A stretch of DNA of 64,000 bases from Streptomyces sp. GESEQ-35 (GCF_017948485.1 NZ_JAFFSX010000001.1:1-64000); one strand, 5' to 3'; shown: positions 50,681 through 60,817, counted from the first letter of the stretch. The notes: a model not told the origin generated them from the sequence alone. Program-made: numbers and translations.

Positions 50681-53600
50681 TTGAATAGACAGCCGAGCAG
50701 CAGACCGCGCCGAATACGCGCCATTTCGGTCGCCGCAGTGTCGGCCACGGCACTCGTCGCCGGACTGGCCGTGGTCCCTGCGGCCGCGTCGGGGAGTGCA
50801 GCATCAGCGGCGCAGACCGGCACGTCCGAGACGCTGACGGCATCTGACGCAGGCACCGCGCTGAACTGGATCACCCTCGTCACCGGCGACCGGATCGCCG
50901 TGGACGGCGAGGGCGAGCCGGTGTCCGTGGAGCGCCCGGCGGGCCGTGCGGACATCCCCATCCAGATCCAGCGCGTCGAGGACCACACCTACGCCGTGCC
51001 GGCCGACGCCGCACGTCTGGTCCAGGAAGGCCGCGTCGACCAGCGGCTGTTCGACCTCACCACGCTCAGCGAGCCCGCGTATCTGGCCCAACAGCGCGAC
51101 GGCATCCAGCTCATCGTCACCTATCAGGGCGCGCGCCCCGCCGCACGGCAGGACGTACGCACCGCAGGCGACAACGAGTTGAGACGTTCCTTCGCCACAC
51201 TCGACGCGGACGCCGTGACCACCCCGCCCGAGGACGCCACGGCCACCTGGGACGCGCTCACCAGTGAGCCCGCGAGCGCCGCCCCGTACCGTACGACCGC
51301 GTCCGGGATCGACGCCGTCTGGCTGGACGACATCCGCCAGGCCGACCTGGACAAGAGCGTGCCGCAGATCGGCGCCCCGACTGCCTGGCAGTCCGGCTAC
51401 GACGGCGCCGGCACGACGATCGCCGTCCTGGACACCGGAGTGGACCAGACCCACCCGGATCTGGCCGGCCAGGAGATCGCCGAGAAGAACTTCTCCACCT
51501 CCGCCGACTCCAAGGACCGCTACGGTCACGGCACCCACGTCGCGTCCATCGCCGCCGGTACGGGAGCCAAGTCCGCGGGGAAGTACACGGGCGTCGCACC
51601 GGGCGCGAAGATCCTCGACGGCAAGGTGCTCAACGACTACGGCTCGGGCGCCACTTCCGGGATCATCGCCGGTATGGAGTGGGCCGCCGCGCAGGGTGCC
51701 AACGTTGTCAACCTGAGTCTGGGCGGCCTCGACAGTCCGGGCATCGACCCGCTGGAGGAAGCGGTCAACCGGCTCTCGGCCGAGACCGACACGCTGTTCG
51801 TCATCGCTGCCGGCAACAGCGGTGTCGGATCCGGCACCGGAACGATCGGCTCCCCCGGCAGCGCCGACGCCGCCCTGACCGTCGGCGCCGTCGACAAGAG
51901 CGACCAGCTCGCCTCGTTCTCCAGCCGCGGCCCGCGCCTGGGTGATGCCGCCATCAAGCCCGATGTGACCGCGCCCGGCGTGAGTATCGGCGCCGCCGCG
52001 GCGCCGGACAGCACCATCGCGAAGTCGGGCACGCCCGTCGCGGACGGCTATGTGGCCATCTCCGGAACATCCATGGCCACGCCACATGTCGCAGGCGCCG
52101 CCGCCATCCTGGCCCAGGAGCACCCGGGCTGGACCGGCGAGCAGATCAAGTCGACGCTGACCGGATCGACGGTCTCCGGTGGCTACACCCCGTTCCAGCA
52201 GGGCTCCGGCCGCATCGATCTCGCCCGCGCCATCGACCAGAGCGTCACCGCCGAGCCCAACTCGCTCTCCTTCGGCCGGCAGACGTGGCCGCACACCGAC
52301 GACGAACTCCTGACCAAGCGCCTCACCTACCGCAATGAGGGCACCGAGCCCGTCACCCTCGACCTGTCCGTGGCGGCCACCGGCCCCGACGGCAAGCCCG
52401 CGCCCGAAGGCGTGTTCACCGTGGAGCACCCGCAGTTGACCGTGCCCGCCGGCGGCGAGGCGTCCACCACCGTCAGCGCGGACACCCGCGCCGGCACACT
52501 GGACGGCGCCTACAGTGCGTACGTCACGGCGAGCGGCGGCGGTCAGACCGTGCGCACGGCGGCAGTCGTGGAGCGCGAGGTCGAGTCGTACGACCTGACC
52601 CTCGAACACATCGCCAAGGACGGTACGCCTGCCAAGAGTTACCAGAGCCACTACGTGGGCGTCGGCGGACTCGGCAAGGGCCGTTGGGGCGATCTGGGCA
52701 ACGTGACCGGCACCGACAGCATCCGGCTGCCCAAGGGGCGCTACTTCGTCAGCACCTCCTTCTACGTCTTCACCGGCTCCACGTGGACGGGTGCGGACGT
52801 GATCAACCAAGCCAACCTGCAGCTCGAACACGACACGAAGGTCACCATCGACGAACGCACCGCCAAACCCGTCGACATCACCCCGCCCGATCCGAAGGCC
52901 ACGGCTCTCTCGGGTTATGTCGGCGCGGAGATCAAGACGCCCGAGTACCGGACCAGCGCCTCGTGGCTGCTCAGCAGCTTCAAGACCTTCACGTTCGGCA
53001 CCGCGCACCTCGGGGCGGACGCCAACCCCGGTGAGCTCCAGCAGCGCATCCAGGCCACCTTCCTGAACGACGCGACCGCGTCCGAGTACCACCTGGCGTA
53101 CCAGGCCGCAGGCACCCGCTACACCGACGGATTCGTCCGCAGCCCGAAGCCCGACGAACTGGCGAACATCTCCACCCGGCTCGGCTCGCCCACCCCCGGC
53201 AAGCGCGCCTATCTGTTGCTCAACGCCGACACCGGCAATGGACCGACCGGGGCCGCGTACATCGTCAGCCGCAGCCTGCCGTACGAGGCCACGGTCCACG
53301 TCAACACCGACAACGCCACCAAATGGCAAGTGGACTTCCGGCGGTACGACATCGCGACCGGCCTCTTCGAAGCCCAGTACGTTGCCCCGTACACGGCGTA
53401 CGAGCCGGGCAGGACCTATCAACGCGCCTTCGGCATCGGCGTGTTCGGGCCGCACCTCGGTACGGGGCAGGGGCTGTCCCGTACCGGTGACAAGATCACC
53501 GGCACGGTCCCGCTGTTCGCGGACAGCGACGGCAACTCCATTCCGTTGACGTACGCCTCGGCGCGGACCTCGCTCACCAGGAACGGCACCGAGATCGGCA

Positions 53601-54067
53601 CCAGCGACGATCCGCTGACCGGCGCCGCGTCCTTCACGGTCCCGGCCCGCTCCGCCGCGTACCGGCTGACCACCACGGCCACCCGGGCCACGGGCACCCC
53701 GGTCTCCCACAAGGTCACCGCCAGCTGGACGTTCCGCTCGCAGAACGTCGCCGAGAAGACCGCGCTGCCGATGTCTGTGGTGCGCTTCGCCCCGCCGCTC
53801 GCGGCGGACAGCACGGCCACCGCGGGCTCGACCCTGAAGATCCCGGTGACCGTGCAGGGCGCGGCGGCCGGCAAACATCTCGCCGCGCTGCACGTGTACG
53901 TCTCCTACGACGAGGGCGCGCACTGGACCCTGCGGCCGGTCATCGCAGGCCAGGTCTCGGTCAAGACCCCGCAGACGGGCGGCAGCGTGTCCCTGCGCGC
54001 CAAGGCGGCCGACAAGCGAGGCAACACGGTGGACCAGACGATCCTCCGCGCGTACACGGCCCGGTAA
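50681..54067 (+). CDS. Large secreted S8 (subtilisin-family) serine protease
   Basis: 1,128 residues from a TTG at 50681. A signal peptide (RRIRAISVAAVSATALVAGL, ending near ASAA) is followed by an I9-like propeptide region and the subtilase domain, with Asp (about 251) in IAVLDTGVDQTHPDL, His (about 283) in YGHGTHVASIAAG, and Ser (about 464) in SGTSMATPHVAGAAAIL. The C-terminal 600 residues are beta-rich, Fn3-like segments typical of large streptomycete subtilases. It degrades proteins outside the cell. A strong hairpin follows the gene. Confidence 0.9.
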   Translation: MNRQPSSRPRRIRAISVAAVSATALVAGLAVVPAAASGSAASAAQTGTSETLTASDAGTALNWITLVTGDRIAVDGEGEPVSVERPAGRADIPIQIQRVEDHTYAVPADAARLVQEGRVDQRLFDLTTLSEPAYLAQQRDGIQLIVTYQGARPAARQDVRTAGDNELRRSFATLDADAVTTPPEDATATWDALTSEPASAAPYRTTASGIDAVWLDDIRQADLDKSVPQIGAPTAWQSGYDGAGTTIAVLDTGVDQTHPDLAGQEIAEKNFSTSADSKDRYGHGTHVASIAAGTGAKSAGKYTGVAPGAKILDGKVLNDYGSGATSGIIAGMEWAAAQGANVVNLSLGGLDSPGIDPLEEAVNRLSAETDTLFVIAAGNSGVGSGTGTIGSPGSADAALTVGAVDKSDQLASFSSRGPRLGDAAIKPDVTAPGVSIGAAAAPDSTIAKSGTPVADGYVAISGTSMATPHVAGAAAILAQEHPGWTGEQIKSTLTGSTVSGGYTPFQQGSGRIDLARAIDQSVTAEPNSLSFGRQTWPHTDDELLTKRLTYRNEGTEPVTLDLSVAATGPDGKPAPEGVFTVEHPQLTVPAGGEASTTVSADTRAGTLDGAYSAYVTASGGGQTVRTAAVVEREVESYDLTLEHIAKDGTPAKSYQSHYVGVGGLGKGRWGDLGNVTGTDSIRLPKGRYFVSTSFYVFTGSTWTGADVINQANLQLEHDTKVTIDERTAKPVDITPPDPKATALSGYVGAEIKTPEYRTSASWLLSSFKTFTFGTAHLGADANPGELQQRIQATFLNDATASEYHLAYQAAGTRYTDGFVRSPKPDELANISTRLGSPTPGKRAYLLLNADTGNGPTGAAYIVSRSLPYEATVHVNTDNATKWQVDFRRYDIATGLFEAQYVAPYTAYEPGRTYQRAFGIGVFGPHLGTGQGLSRTGDKITGTVPLFADSDGNSIPLTYASARTSLTRNGTEIGTSDDPLTGAASFTVPARSAAYRLTTTATRATGTPVSHKVTASWTFRSQNVAEKTALPMSVVRFAPPLAADSTATAGSTLKIPVTVQGAAAGKHLAALHVYVSYDEGAHWTLRPVIAGQVSVKTPQTGGSVSLRAKAADKRGNTVDQTILRAYTAR

Positions 54068-54078
54068 CCCGGCGCCGA

Positions 54079-54119
54079 CCGCTCCCGCACAGTGCTGTGG
54101 CCTGTGCGGGAGCGGTTTT
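54079..54119 (+). terminator. Rho-independent terminator of the subtilase gene
   Basis: A 12-bp stem CCGCTCCCGCAC/GTGCGGGAGCGG with a 13-base loop is followed by TTTT, 12 bp after the stop codon. Confidence 0.85.
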
Positions 54120-54793
54120 GCGCAGGAGGGCCCGATGAACCGCCGGTGAGGCCGGAGATCAGGTAGGCCTCTCCTCCCCCACGGCCGTCTCCCAGTGCGG
54201 CAGGGGTGCTCCCCTCGCGGTGGTGATCTCGAGAACCTCGCACACCACGAGCCGGACGGCGGCGAACAGGCGCCGCTGGGCGTCTTCGCTGTGCTCGGGC
54301 GGTTGATGATGACCGGACCGGGGTGTCACAGGGCCGGAGCGACGTGGCGCGTGAACACCGGGCGCGCCGTCTCTCTCCCCCCGGGCAGGGATGTGCTGGA
54401 GTGCCGGTAACCGCCTTGTCAGCGACCGAGATCGGGGTCGGAAGCCGTGATCTGGTCCCAGAGCGGCTGTACTGGGAACTACCCCGCCAGTGGGGTGCCC
54501 ACCTGTCCGACACGATCCATGGTGACGTACCCATGGATCGCACCGAACGCTCAACTCCCGCACCAGTCACGGCAGCCAGGTCCGCTCCACCTCATTGCGG
54601 TAGCCGCTGTGACACCGTTGCTTCTGCCGCTCCACATCGGGCCGTCATTCCAAAAGCCCGGCGGCAAAGGGCGCGATGGCCGTGCAAGGCGAAGCACGAG
54701 GTGCAGCGGTACTGAGCCGGGCCCGTGCTCGGCTCAGCAGACGACCTGACCCCCACGGTACCGAGCCGACCCGCGTGCAGGGCGGCAGAACAC
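54120..54793. other. 674-bp gap without a recognisable gene
   Basis: On the minus strand a reading ends EHSEDAQRRLFAAVRLVVCE, then VLEITTARGAPLPHWETAVG near 54160. It looks like the end of a coding region but matches no family I know. Nothing else was seen. Confidence 0.35.
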
Positions 54794-55831
54794 TCAGCGC
54801 CAGCCGAGCTCCGGTGCCACATGGGTCAGGATGCTCTCCAGCACATGGGCGTTGTAGTCGACCCCGAGCTGGTTCGGGACGGTCAGCAGCAGGGTGTCCG
54901 CAGCCTGGATGGCCTCGTCCTCCTGGAGTTGCTTCACCAGCACCTCCGGCTCGGCAGCATACGAGCGTCCGAAGATCGCCCTGGTCGTGTCGTCGATCAT
55001 GCCAACCTGATCCCGCGAGTTGCGGTCGTTGCCGAAGTAGGCGCGGTCCACGTCGTCAGTCAGGGCGAAGATGCTGCGGCTGACCGACACGCGCGGCTCT
55101 CGCGCGTGACCCGCCTCCTTGTACGCCTCGCGGTACGCCTCGATCTGCTTGCGCTGCTGGACGTGCAGCGGCTCGCCCGTCTCGTCGTCCTTCAGTGTGG
55201 AACTCTGCAGGTTCATCCCCAGCTTCGCGGCCCAGACGGCGGTCGCGTTCGAGCTGGAGCCCCACCAGATGCGTTCGCGCAGCCCCTCGGAGTGCGGTTC
55301 GACGCGCAGCAGCCCCGGCGGGTTGGGGAACATCGGCCGCGGGTTCGGCTGCGCGAAGCCCTCGCCCTCGATCACCTTGAGGAAAGCCTCGGCATGCCTG
55401 CGGGCCATGTCCGCGCCGGTCTCCCCCTCCTCGGGGGCGTAGCCGAAGTAACGCCAGCCATCGATCACCTGTTCCGGTGAGCCGCGGCTGATGCCGAGCT
55501 GCAGTCGGCCGCCGGAGATCAGGTCGGCGGCGCCCGCGTTCTCGGCCATGTACAGCGGGTTCTCGTAGCGCATGTCGATTACGCCGGTGCCGATCTCGAT
55601 CTTCGAGGTTCGTGCACCGATGGCCGAGAGCAGCGGGAACGGGCTGCCCGCCTGCTGCGCGAAGTGGTGCACGCGGAAATACGCACCGTCCACGCCCAGC
55701 TCTTCAGCAGCGACCGCCAGGTCGATGGACTGGTGCAGGAAGTCAGCAGCGGACCGGGTCCTGGAATGCGCACTCGGCGACCAGTGGCCAAAGGAGAGAA
55801 AACCAATCTTCTTCACACATCTCTGAAGCAT
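54794..55831 (-). CDS. LLM-class flavin-dependent oxidoreductase (luciferase-like)
   Basis: 345 residues. A bacterial-luciferase-like TIM barrel: KIGFLSFGHWSPSAHSRTRS, then ELGVDGAYFRVHHFAQQAGS, IGTGVIDMRYENPLYMAENA and LQLGISRGSPEQV. It is expected to use reduced FMN or F420 to oxidise a small substrate. The substrate is unknown. The ATG at 55831 is chosen over the one at 55864 because family members begin close to KKIGFLSF. Confidence 0.85.
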   Translation of the reverse strand: MLQRCVKKIGFLSFGHWSPSAHSRTRSAADFLHQSIDLAVAAEELGVDGAYFRVHHFAQQAGSPFPLLSAIGARTSKIEIGTGVIDMRYENPLYMAENAGAADLISGGRLQLGISRGSPEQVIDGWRYFGYAPEEGETGADMARRHAEAFLKVIEGEGFAQPNPRPMFPNPPGLLRVEPHSEGLRERIWWGSSSNATAVWAAKLGMNLQSSTLKDDETGEPLHVQQRKQIEAYREAYKEAGHAREPRVSVSRSIFALTDDVDRAYFGNDRNSRDQVGMIDDTTRAIFGRSYAAEPEVLVKQLQEDEAIQAADTLLLTVPNQLGVDYNAHVLESILTHVAPELGWR

Positions 55832-55919
55832 CTGGCCCCCATGTTTGATTCCCCGCGTCGGCACGGTGTGACCAGGCCAACCGGCCGACGTGGCCGTCGG
55901 AATCCCTCTCAGGAGTGCG

Positions 55920-56045
55920 ACTGCCGCTTCCGCGCCGAGGTCGACGCCAAGTGCCGGTCGCCACGACGGTCACACCGCGGGCGGCGAGCAGTTGGACGGC
56001 GTACGGGCCTACCCGCCGGCGGGCCCGTCGACGAGCACGGCCTAG
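55920..56045 (-). pseudogene. Fragment of a quinone-oxidoreductase-like protein
   Basis: The minus strand reads VLVDGPAGG, then in a shifted frame AVQLLAARGVTVVATGTW. This is the nucleotide-binding region of MDR-type NADP-dependent quinone oxidoreductases. The frame is broken by a shift and stop. Only about 40 codons remain. Confidence 0.4.
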
Positions 56046-56083
56046 GAGCGTGGGTCAGTAACGAGTAAGGGGCGTCTGCGCGC

Positions 56084-56800
56084 TCACCACGGCACGGGTG
56101 TTCCGTCCCAGGAGAAGAACGCGCCTGTGGGGCCTTCGTCCGGCAGGAGAGCGAGGCGGACGGCTCCCTGGGCGGCGTCGGCCGGGTCCCCACCGGCAGC
56201 GGCTGCCCGGGGGTTGAGGTCGGTGGCTCGCAGACCAGGGGCGAGCGCGTTGACCTTGAAGCCCTCCTCGGCCAGCGTTTGGGCGTAGAAGACGGTCAGG
56301 GCGTTGAGGGCGGCCTTCGACGATCGGTAGGCGGCGGCGCCACCAGTTCCGGGGGCGAACTGAGGATTGGGGTTCGTGCTCCAGGTCAGCGATCCGGTGC
56401 CACTGGAGATGTTGACGATGCGGGGGTGCGGCGATCGGCGCAGGGCGGGCAGGAAGGCATTGGTGACCTCGACGACCGCGAACACGTTGGTCTCGTACGT
56501 GCGCCGGAACTCCTCGGCATCAGCTTCGGTCGGCGGGGTGAGCGAGACCGAGATGCCCGCGTTGTTGACCAGAACGTCCAGGCGGTCCACCTGTGCCGCG
56601 GCCTTGGTGATGCTGTGGGTGTCCGTGACGTCGAGGACCAGCAGGCGGGCGTCGCCGCTGATCTCCTCGACGGCCCGCTGCCCGCGCCCGACGTCGCGGG
56701 AACCCACGTACACGGTGAAGCCCTCTGCGGCGAGCCGGCTGGCGATGTGCTTGCCAATACCTTTGTTGGCACCGGTGACCAGTGCTGTGCGATCGTTCAT
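56084..56800 (-). CDS. Short-chain dehydrogenase/reductase
   Basis: 238 residues. Motifs: TALVTGANKGIGKHIASRLA, VLVNNAGISVSL, Ser in NISSGTGSLT, and AAYRSSKAAL (YxxxK). The end FFSWDGTPVPW is like carbonyl-reductase-type SDRs. The ATG at 56800 is 71 bp from the divergent MmyB-like regulator, and an inverted repeat lies between. A carbonyl reduction role is probable; the substrate is unknown. Confidence 0.85.
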   Translation of the reverse strand: MNDRTALVTGANKGIGKHIASRLAAEGFTVYVGSRDVGRGQRAVEEISGDARLLVLDVTDTHSITKAAAQVDRLDVLVNNAGISVSLTPPTEADAEEFRRTYETNVFAVVEVTNAFLPALRRSPHPRIVNISSGTGSLTWSTNPNPQFAPGTGGAAAYRSSKAALNALTVFYAQTLAEEGFKVNALAPGLRATDLNPRAAAAGGDPADAAQGAVRLALLPDEGPTGAFFSWDGTPVPW

Positions 56801-56812
56801 GACGCCTACGGT

Positions 56813-56840
56813 TCCCTGGCCGTGTCCGTTTTGCCAGGGA
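56813..56840. promoter_or_regulatory. Inverted repeat between SDR and MmyB genes
   Basis: TCCCTGGC and GCCAGGGA, 8-bp perfect arms with a 12-bp spacer, fill much of the 71-bp divergent gap. Probable operator of the MmyB-like regulator. Confidence 0.6.
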
Positions 56841-56871
56841 CAACCTGTACCAGGAAGCTGGAGGAGGCAGC

Positions 56872-57684
56872 ATGGCGCGGGAGGAGCTGGCCCGCTTCCT
56901 GCGGGAACGCCGTGAGGGGCTGCGCCCGCACGAGATCGGCCTGCCGACGAGTACCCCTCGCCGCATACCGGGCCTGCGACGCGAAGAGGTGGCAGAGCTG
57001 GCTTACATGTCAGTCGACTACTACACACGACTCGAGCAGGCTCGCGGGCCCCGGCCGTCGCCCCGGATCCTGGACGCGCTGGCCCAGGCTCTGCGGCTCA
57101 CCCCGGCCGAACGCAGCCACCTGTTCCGCCTGGCCGGATCATCCGCGCCGCCCGGCACCAACGCCGTGCAGGGGGTGCGCCCGCAGGTGGCCCGGATGCT
57201 GCGGCGACTGCCGGAGACCGGCGCGATCGTCACCGACGCGGCCTATGGCGTCGTCGCCTGGAACCCCCTCGCGCAGGCTCTGCTGGGCGATGACCTCGGA
57301 CGCGGGACGACGAACCTGGCCCAGCGCCGCTTCCTCGGTCAGGGGCGCATGTACGGGAGCTCCAGCGCAGAGGAATTCGGGCACATTGTGGTGGCGCGGC
57401 TGCGCCGGGCCGCAGACCGCTACCCGCACGACGCGCAGCTCGCCGATCTGCTGACCGAACTGCGCTCCGGAAGCGAGGAGTTCCGGCAGATCTGGGAAAC
57501 TCGCCCGGTCCACGCTCCCGGGCACCGCACCAAGACCCTCGACCACCCGACGGCAGGCAAACTGCGGTTGAACTGCGACGTACTGCTCGTCCCCGAGGAC
57601 GACCAGGAAGTCGTCCTGATGACGGCGGATCCCGGATCACCTTCCGCGCGGACCCTGCGCAGGCTCGCCGCACGGGTGGCCTGA
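56872..57684 (+). CDS. MmyB-like XRE-family regulator
   Basis: 270 residues. XRE domain: LARFLRERREGLRPHEIGLP, then RRIPGLRREEVAELAYMSVD and YYTRLEQARG, nearly the same signature as the regulator at 39374. The MmyB-like ligand domain follows, with VVAWNPLAQALLG and FRQIWETRPVHAPGHRTKTL. The ATG follows GGAGGAGGC. It probably regulates the divergent SDR gene. Confidence 0.85.
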   Translation: MAREELARFLRERREGLRPHEIGLPTSTPRRIPGLRREEVAELAYMSVDYYTRLEQARGPRPSPRILDALAQALRLTPAERSHLFRLAGSSAPPGTNAVQGVRPQVARMLRRLPETGAIVTDAAYGVVAWNPLAQALLGDDLGRGTTNLAQRRFLGQGRMYGSSSAEEFGHIVVARLRRAADRYPHDAQLADLLTELRSGSEEFRQIWETRPVHAPGHRTKTLDHPTAGKLRLNCDVLLVPEDDQEVVLMTADPGSPSARTLRRLAARVA

Positions 57685-57829
57685 AGCAGTGCGAGGCCTG
57701 ACGCATGGACGGTCTCACCAACTGGCAACCCGCCTGGGTTTCGTGACCATTCATACGGGATGCTGGCGGTATGCATGGTGGGGATGGGCTGTTCGAGGCC
57801 GAGCCGGCCGAAAGAAGCAGCCGCAGGGC

Positions 57830-58055
57830 CGTCCGGCGGCGGTGGACAAGACGTTTCGGGCGTTCGACCCGCACCAGGTCCTGCTGCTGCCCCCGTCGCT
57901 GGACGACTGGCTGCCCCAGGACCATTTGGCGCGGTTCGTCGCCGAGCTGGTCGACGAGGCGCTCGATCTGGGGCCGGTCCTGGCGGACTACACCGAAAAG
58001 CGCGGCTACCCACCCTACGATCCCCGGCTGATGCTGTGCCGGTCGCTCGGAGGGC
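57830..58055 (+). pseudogene. N-terminal fragment of an IS1182-family transposase
   Basis: FRAFDPHQVLLLPPSLDDWL, then PQDHLARFVAELVDEALDLG and GYPPYDPRLMLC is the conserved start of IS1182 transposases. The reading leaves homology after about 58055, and the DDE core is missing. Confidence 0.7.
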
Positions 58056-58173
58056 AGATCAAGGTGGGTGCAGTTCCTCTGCAGGAAAGAATGACCTGCC
58101 GGGAATGACTGTCTGTCAGAGAGACGTGGGGGTGGGGTGCGTGACGGCACGCGGCCGACCCGACCTGCGACGG

Positions 58174-59490
58174 TTACTGCGCAGGGGGACTACACGCATG
58201 CTGTTCGGTGCCGTTCTCTGATCCTGTTGAGTAGTTCGGCACGGGGACCGGGGAGGTGGGCCGGTGCCAGGTGAGAATCCAGCCGGCGGTAAGCGCCGCC
58301 GAGCCGCCTGCAAGGGCGATTGCGCCGCCTGTTCCGATACCTGCGGCCACCGAGCCGAAGCAGGCCGGCCCGACGCCCTGCAGCGTCATGCTGCCGGAGC
58401 CGAGCAGACCGAAGGCCTGGCCCTGGCCATCCTGCGGCAGGGCGTCCAGGAACGGCCGCTGCAGGCCGAGACCGTAGGCGAATCCGAAGCCGCAGAGCAA
58501 CAGCAGACAGGACGAGACGCCCACTCCGGGCTCGGCAGCGAAGCCGACCAGCGGCAGTCCCATCAGCGCAATCAACGGGACTACCAGTCGCTCCCGGGTG
58601 GGCGGTCGTAGGAGTCGGCCCACCAGCAGGTCTCCGACAAGCATGCCGACCGGCAGGCAGCCCATCAGCACCGCGTACCAGCCGGGCGCGAAGTGGCGTC
58701 CCCCGGCGTAGGCGACGATCAGGCCTTCCGCGCCCGCTACGAACGCGGGTGGTAGCCACTGGGCCAGCATCAGTCGTCGTACCGTACGTTCGCGCAGCAG
58801 CAGGCCGGCGCCGTTCAGGCTTGCCCGGACGGTCCCGCCATCGCCCCCAGCGCTGCCGGGTGTGCCGCCGAACTGTCCCGGTTGCAGTCGGGGTAGCCGG
58901 ATGCGGATGGCGAGGGCGCAGCCGAGGTAGAGGGCGGCGCTGACCGCGAGTGCCCGGTGCGGGCCGAGTACCGCGACGGCCGCACCTCCCAGTGCCAGGC
59001 CGAACAGTTGCGCGCCGGAGGCAGCGATGTTGTTCAGTGAACGGCCCAGTACATAGGCGTCGCCCTCCAGCGACTGCGCGACCAGCCGACTCGACGCGCC
59101 GTGAAACACCGGTGTAGCGAGGGCGACCAGCGCCACGACACCGAGGCTTGCCGCGATCGGCATCCGCACCAGGGCGAGCAGTAGGGCGGCGGCGCACGTC
59201 AAGGCGTAGCCGCCGGTGATGAGCGCGCGGGGCGGCAGTCGGTCGGCCAGTGAGCCCAGTAGCAGCGAACCGAACAGCTGCGGGATGAAGCCGATGCCGA
59301 AGGCCAGTGCGCTCAGCAGCGCGGAGCCGGTGACCGAGAAGACCAGAACCGAGAACGTGGTGATCCGCAGCGCGTCCGCAGTGATCGCGACGGTGCGGGT
59401 TGAGAAGAGCAGCCGGAATCGCGGCTCGGCCAGCACCTCCCGGTAGGTGGCACGGTGGTTGCTCTGCGCGGGTTCGGCGGTTGGGGTCAT
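58174..59490 (-). CDS. MFS transporter
   Basis: 438 residues with about 12 hydrophobic segments. MFS_3/enterobactin-exporter-like features: YREVLAEPRFRLLFSTRTVA at the start, and LLGSLADRLPPRALITGGYA, matching the loop-2 GxLaDRxxrr motif. Probably a proton-driven drug or metabolite exporter in the cytoplasmic membrane. The ATG is at 59490. It is divergent from a winged-helix regulator with an 8-bp-arm inverted repeat between, so substrate-induced export is likely. Confidence 0.85.
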   Translation of the reverse strand: MTPTAEPAQSNHRATYREVLAEPRFRLLFSTRTVAITADALRITTFSVLVFSVTGSALLSALAFGIGFIPQLFGSLLLGSLADRLPPRALITGGYALTCAAALLLALVRMPIAASLGVVALVALATPVFHGASSRLVAQSLEGDAYVLGRSLNNIAASGAQLFGLALGGAAVAVLGPHRALAVSAALYLGCALAIRIRLPRLQPGQFGGTPGSAGGDGGTVRASLNGAGLLLRERTVRRLMLAQWLPPAFVAGAEGLIVAYAGGRHFAPGWYAVLMGCLPVGMLVGDLLVGRLLRPPTRERLVVPLIALMGLPLVGFAAEPGVGVSSCLLLLCGFGFAYGLGLQRPFLDALPQDGQGQAFGLLGSGSMTLQGVGPACFGSVAAGIGTGGAIALAGGSAALTAGWILTWHRPTSPVPVPNYSTGSENGTEQHACSPPAQ

Positions 59491-59529
59491 GACGCCGAGC
59501 CTCGCCGTGCGCCTACGCCACTCACCAAT

Positions 59530-59549
59530 GATTCGTCGCTGGACGAATC
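59530..59549. promoter_or_regulatory. Operator between MFS and ArsR-like genes
   Basis: GATTCGTCGCTGGACGAATC is an inverted repeat with 8-bp arms and a 4-bp spacer. It occupies the 89-bp divergent gap and is the expected binding site of the winged-helix regulator. Confidence 0.65.
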
Positions 59550-59579
59550 GGAACAGGCCTGCCGCGGTAGCATCGCGGG

Positions 59580-60557
59580 GTGCTGCGCTTCGAAGTCCCC
59601 GTCGAGGACCTGCTGCGCAGCCGCTTCGCACTGTCGCCCGCGCTGGACCTCTGCCTACTGCTGCGCTCGCTCGCCGGTCAAGACCGGCCGCTGCCGCGAG
59701 CATGGGCCACCCGGCTCATGCCGGCCTTTGAACGCCTTCGCCGCGAGACCGAACTGAACGCCGCCCTCGCCCTGCAGACCCCGCAATCCGGACCGAACTT
59801 CGTCGCCCCGCCTCCACGCGGCCTCAACCAGACCTGGGCAGACGACCTGGCCATGATCCGGGCCACACCGCCGGAAGCGGCCCGCCACGAGATCGCCACC
59901 AACGCGACCGGCCCGTCCGCCCACGATCCCCGCGTACGCGCAGTGCTGGACTCGACGGACGCCGTCCCCAGGATCGCCGAGGCGATGGACCAGGCCTGGC
60001 ACGAACTGCTCGCCACGGACTGGCCGCAACTGTGCGCGATCTGTGAGCGCGATGTCGTGCACCGGGTGGGTGTGATCGGCGAACACGGATGGGCCACGAC
60101 CATCGAGAGCCTGCACCCGGGCATCGCCTGGCAAGCCGGCGGCATCGAGATCGGCTTCTTCCGAGGCGGAACAGTCCGCCTCGCCGGCGACGGGCTCCTG
60201 CTGATCCCTTCGGCCGTCGTCGGGCATATCGCCGCCCACACGGAAGACCCCTGGCCCAGGACCTTGGTCTACCCTGCCCGCGGCACCGCCGCCCTGTGGG
60301 GCGAACAGGAGACCGTCCCCCAACCGGACGCGCTGACCGCTCTGGTCGGCCGGGCCCGAGCCCGGCTGCTGTTGGCGCTGGACGCCCCGGCCAGTACCAG
60401 TCACCTCGCCCGAAGCCTCGCCATGGCACCTGGCGCGGTAGGAGACCACCTCGCAATTCTGCGAGGCGCGGGGCTCCTCGTCCGCGCCCGGTCCGGACGG
60501 TCGGTGCTCTATCGGCGCACCCCGCTCGGCGAGGCGCTGGTCGCCGGTTCGGGCTGA
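59580..60557 (+). CDS. ArsR-like winged-helix regulator (DUF5937-like)
   Basis: 325 residues from a GTG at 59580. The C-terminal winged helix is STSHLARSLAMAPGAVGDHL, then AILRGAGLLVRARSGRSVLY. The N-terminal region (MLRFEVPVEDLLRSRFALSP, PALDLCLLLRSL) is like that of the regulator at 2399-3490, and regulators with this N-terminus are typical companions of MFS exporters. It lacks ArsR metal ligands. It probably represses the divergent transporter. Confidence 0.8.
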   Translation: MLRFEVPVEDLLRSRFALSPALDLCLLLRSLAGQDRPLPRAWATRLMPAFERLRRETELNAALALQTPQSGPNFVAPPPRGLNQTWADDLAMIRATPPEAARHEIATNATGPSAHDPRVRAVLDSTDAVPRIAEAMDQAWHELLATDWPQLCAICERDVVHRVGVIGEHGWATTIESLHPGIAWQAGGIEIGFFRGGTVRLAGDGLLLIPSAVVGHIAAHTEDPWPRTLVYPARGTAALWGEQETVPQPDALTALVGRARARLLLALDAPASTSHLARSLAMAPGAVGDHLAILRGAGLLVRARSGRSVLYRRTPLGEALVAGSG

Positions 60558-60650
60558 CGGTTCAGCAATTCCCTTGAGGAACGGCACCCGATCAAGGTTT
60601 TTGGTCGCTGGGACCGCAAGTCGTTGGTTCGAGGCATCCTTTGCTGATCA

Positions 60651-60790
60651 GGATGATGTGGCGCGAGCAGCGAGGTAGTGTGCCCAACTGCCCCGGGCGT
60701 AGTTGGCCCAAGTGTGGGCGATCTGGGGATGGACACCAAACAGGTCGCTGATGATGGCGGGCGGAAGTTCCGCGACTGCTTCGAGCATGG
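60651..60790 (-). pseudogene. C-terminal remnant of a tyrosine recombinase
   Basis: The minus-strand reading EAVAELPPAIISDLFGVHPQ, then IAHTWANYARGSWAHYLAAR, ends at a stop near 60651. It matches the last helices of streptomycete integrase-like proteins (DLxGxxxxTAxRWAxxAxxDW). Only about 45 codons remain. Confidence 0.5.
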
Positions 60791-60817
60791 CGGTGTTGCG
60801 GGCCCTGAGGATCCGGA

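Noticed and set aside
50804..53923. A 1,039-codon open frame on the minus strand
   Set aside because: It is the antisense shadow of the S8 protease, whose catalytic triad and signal peptide are certain. The translation has the low-complexity look of a shadow frame.
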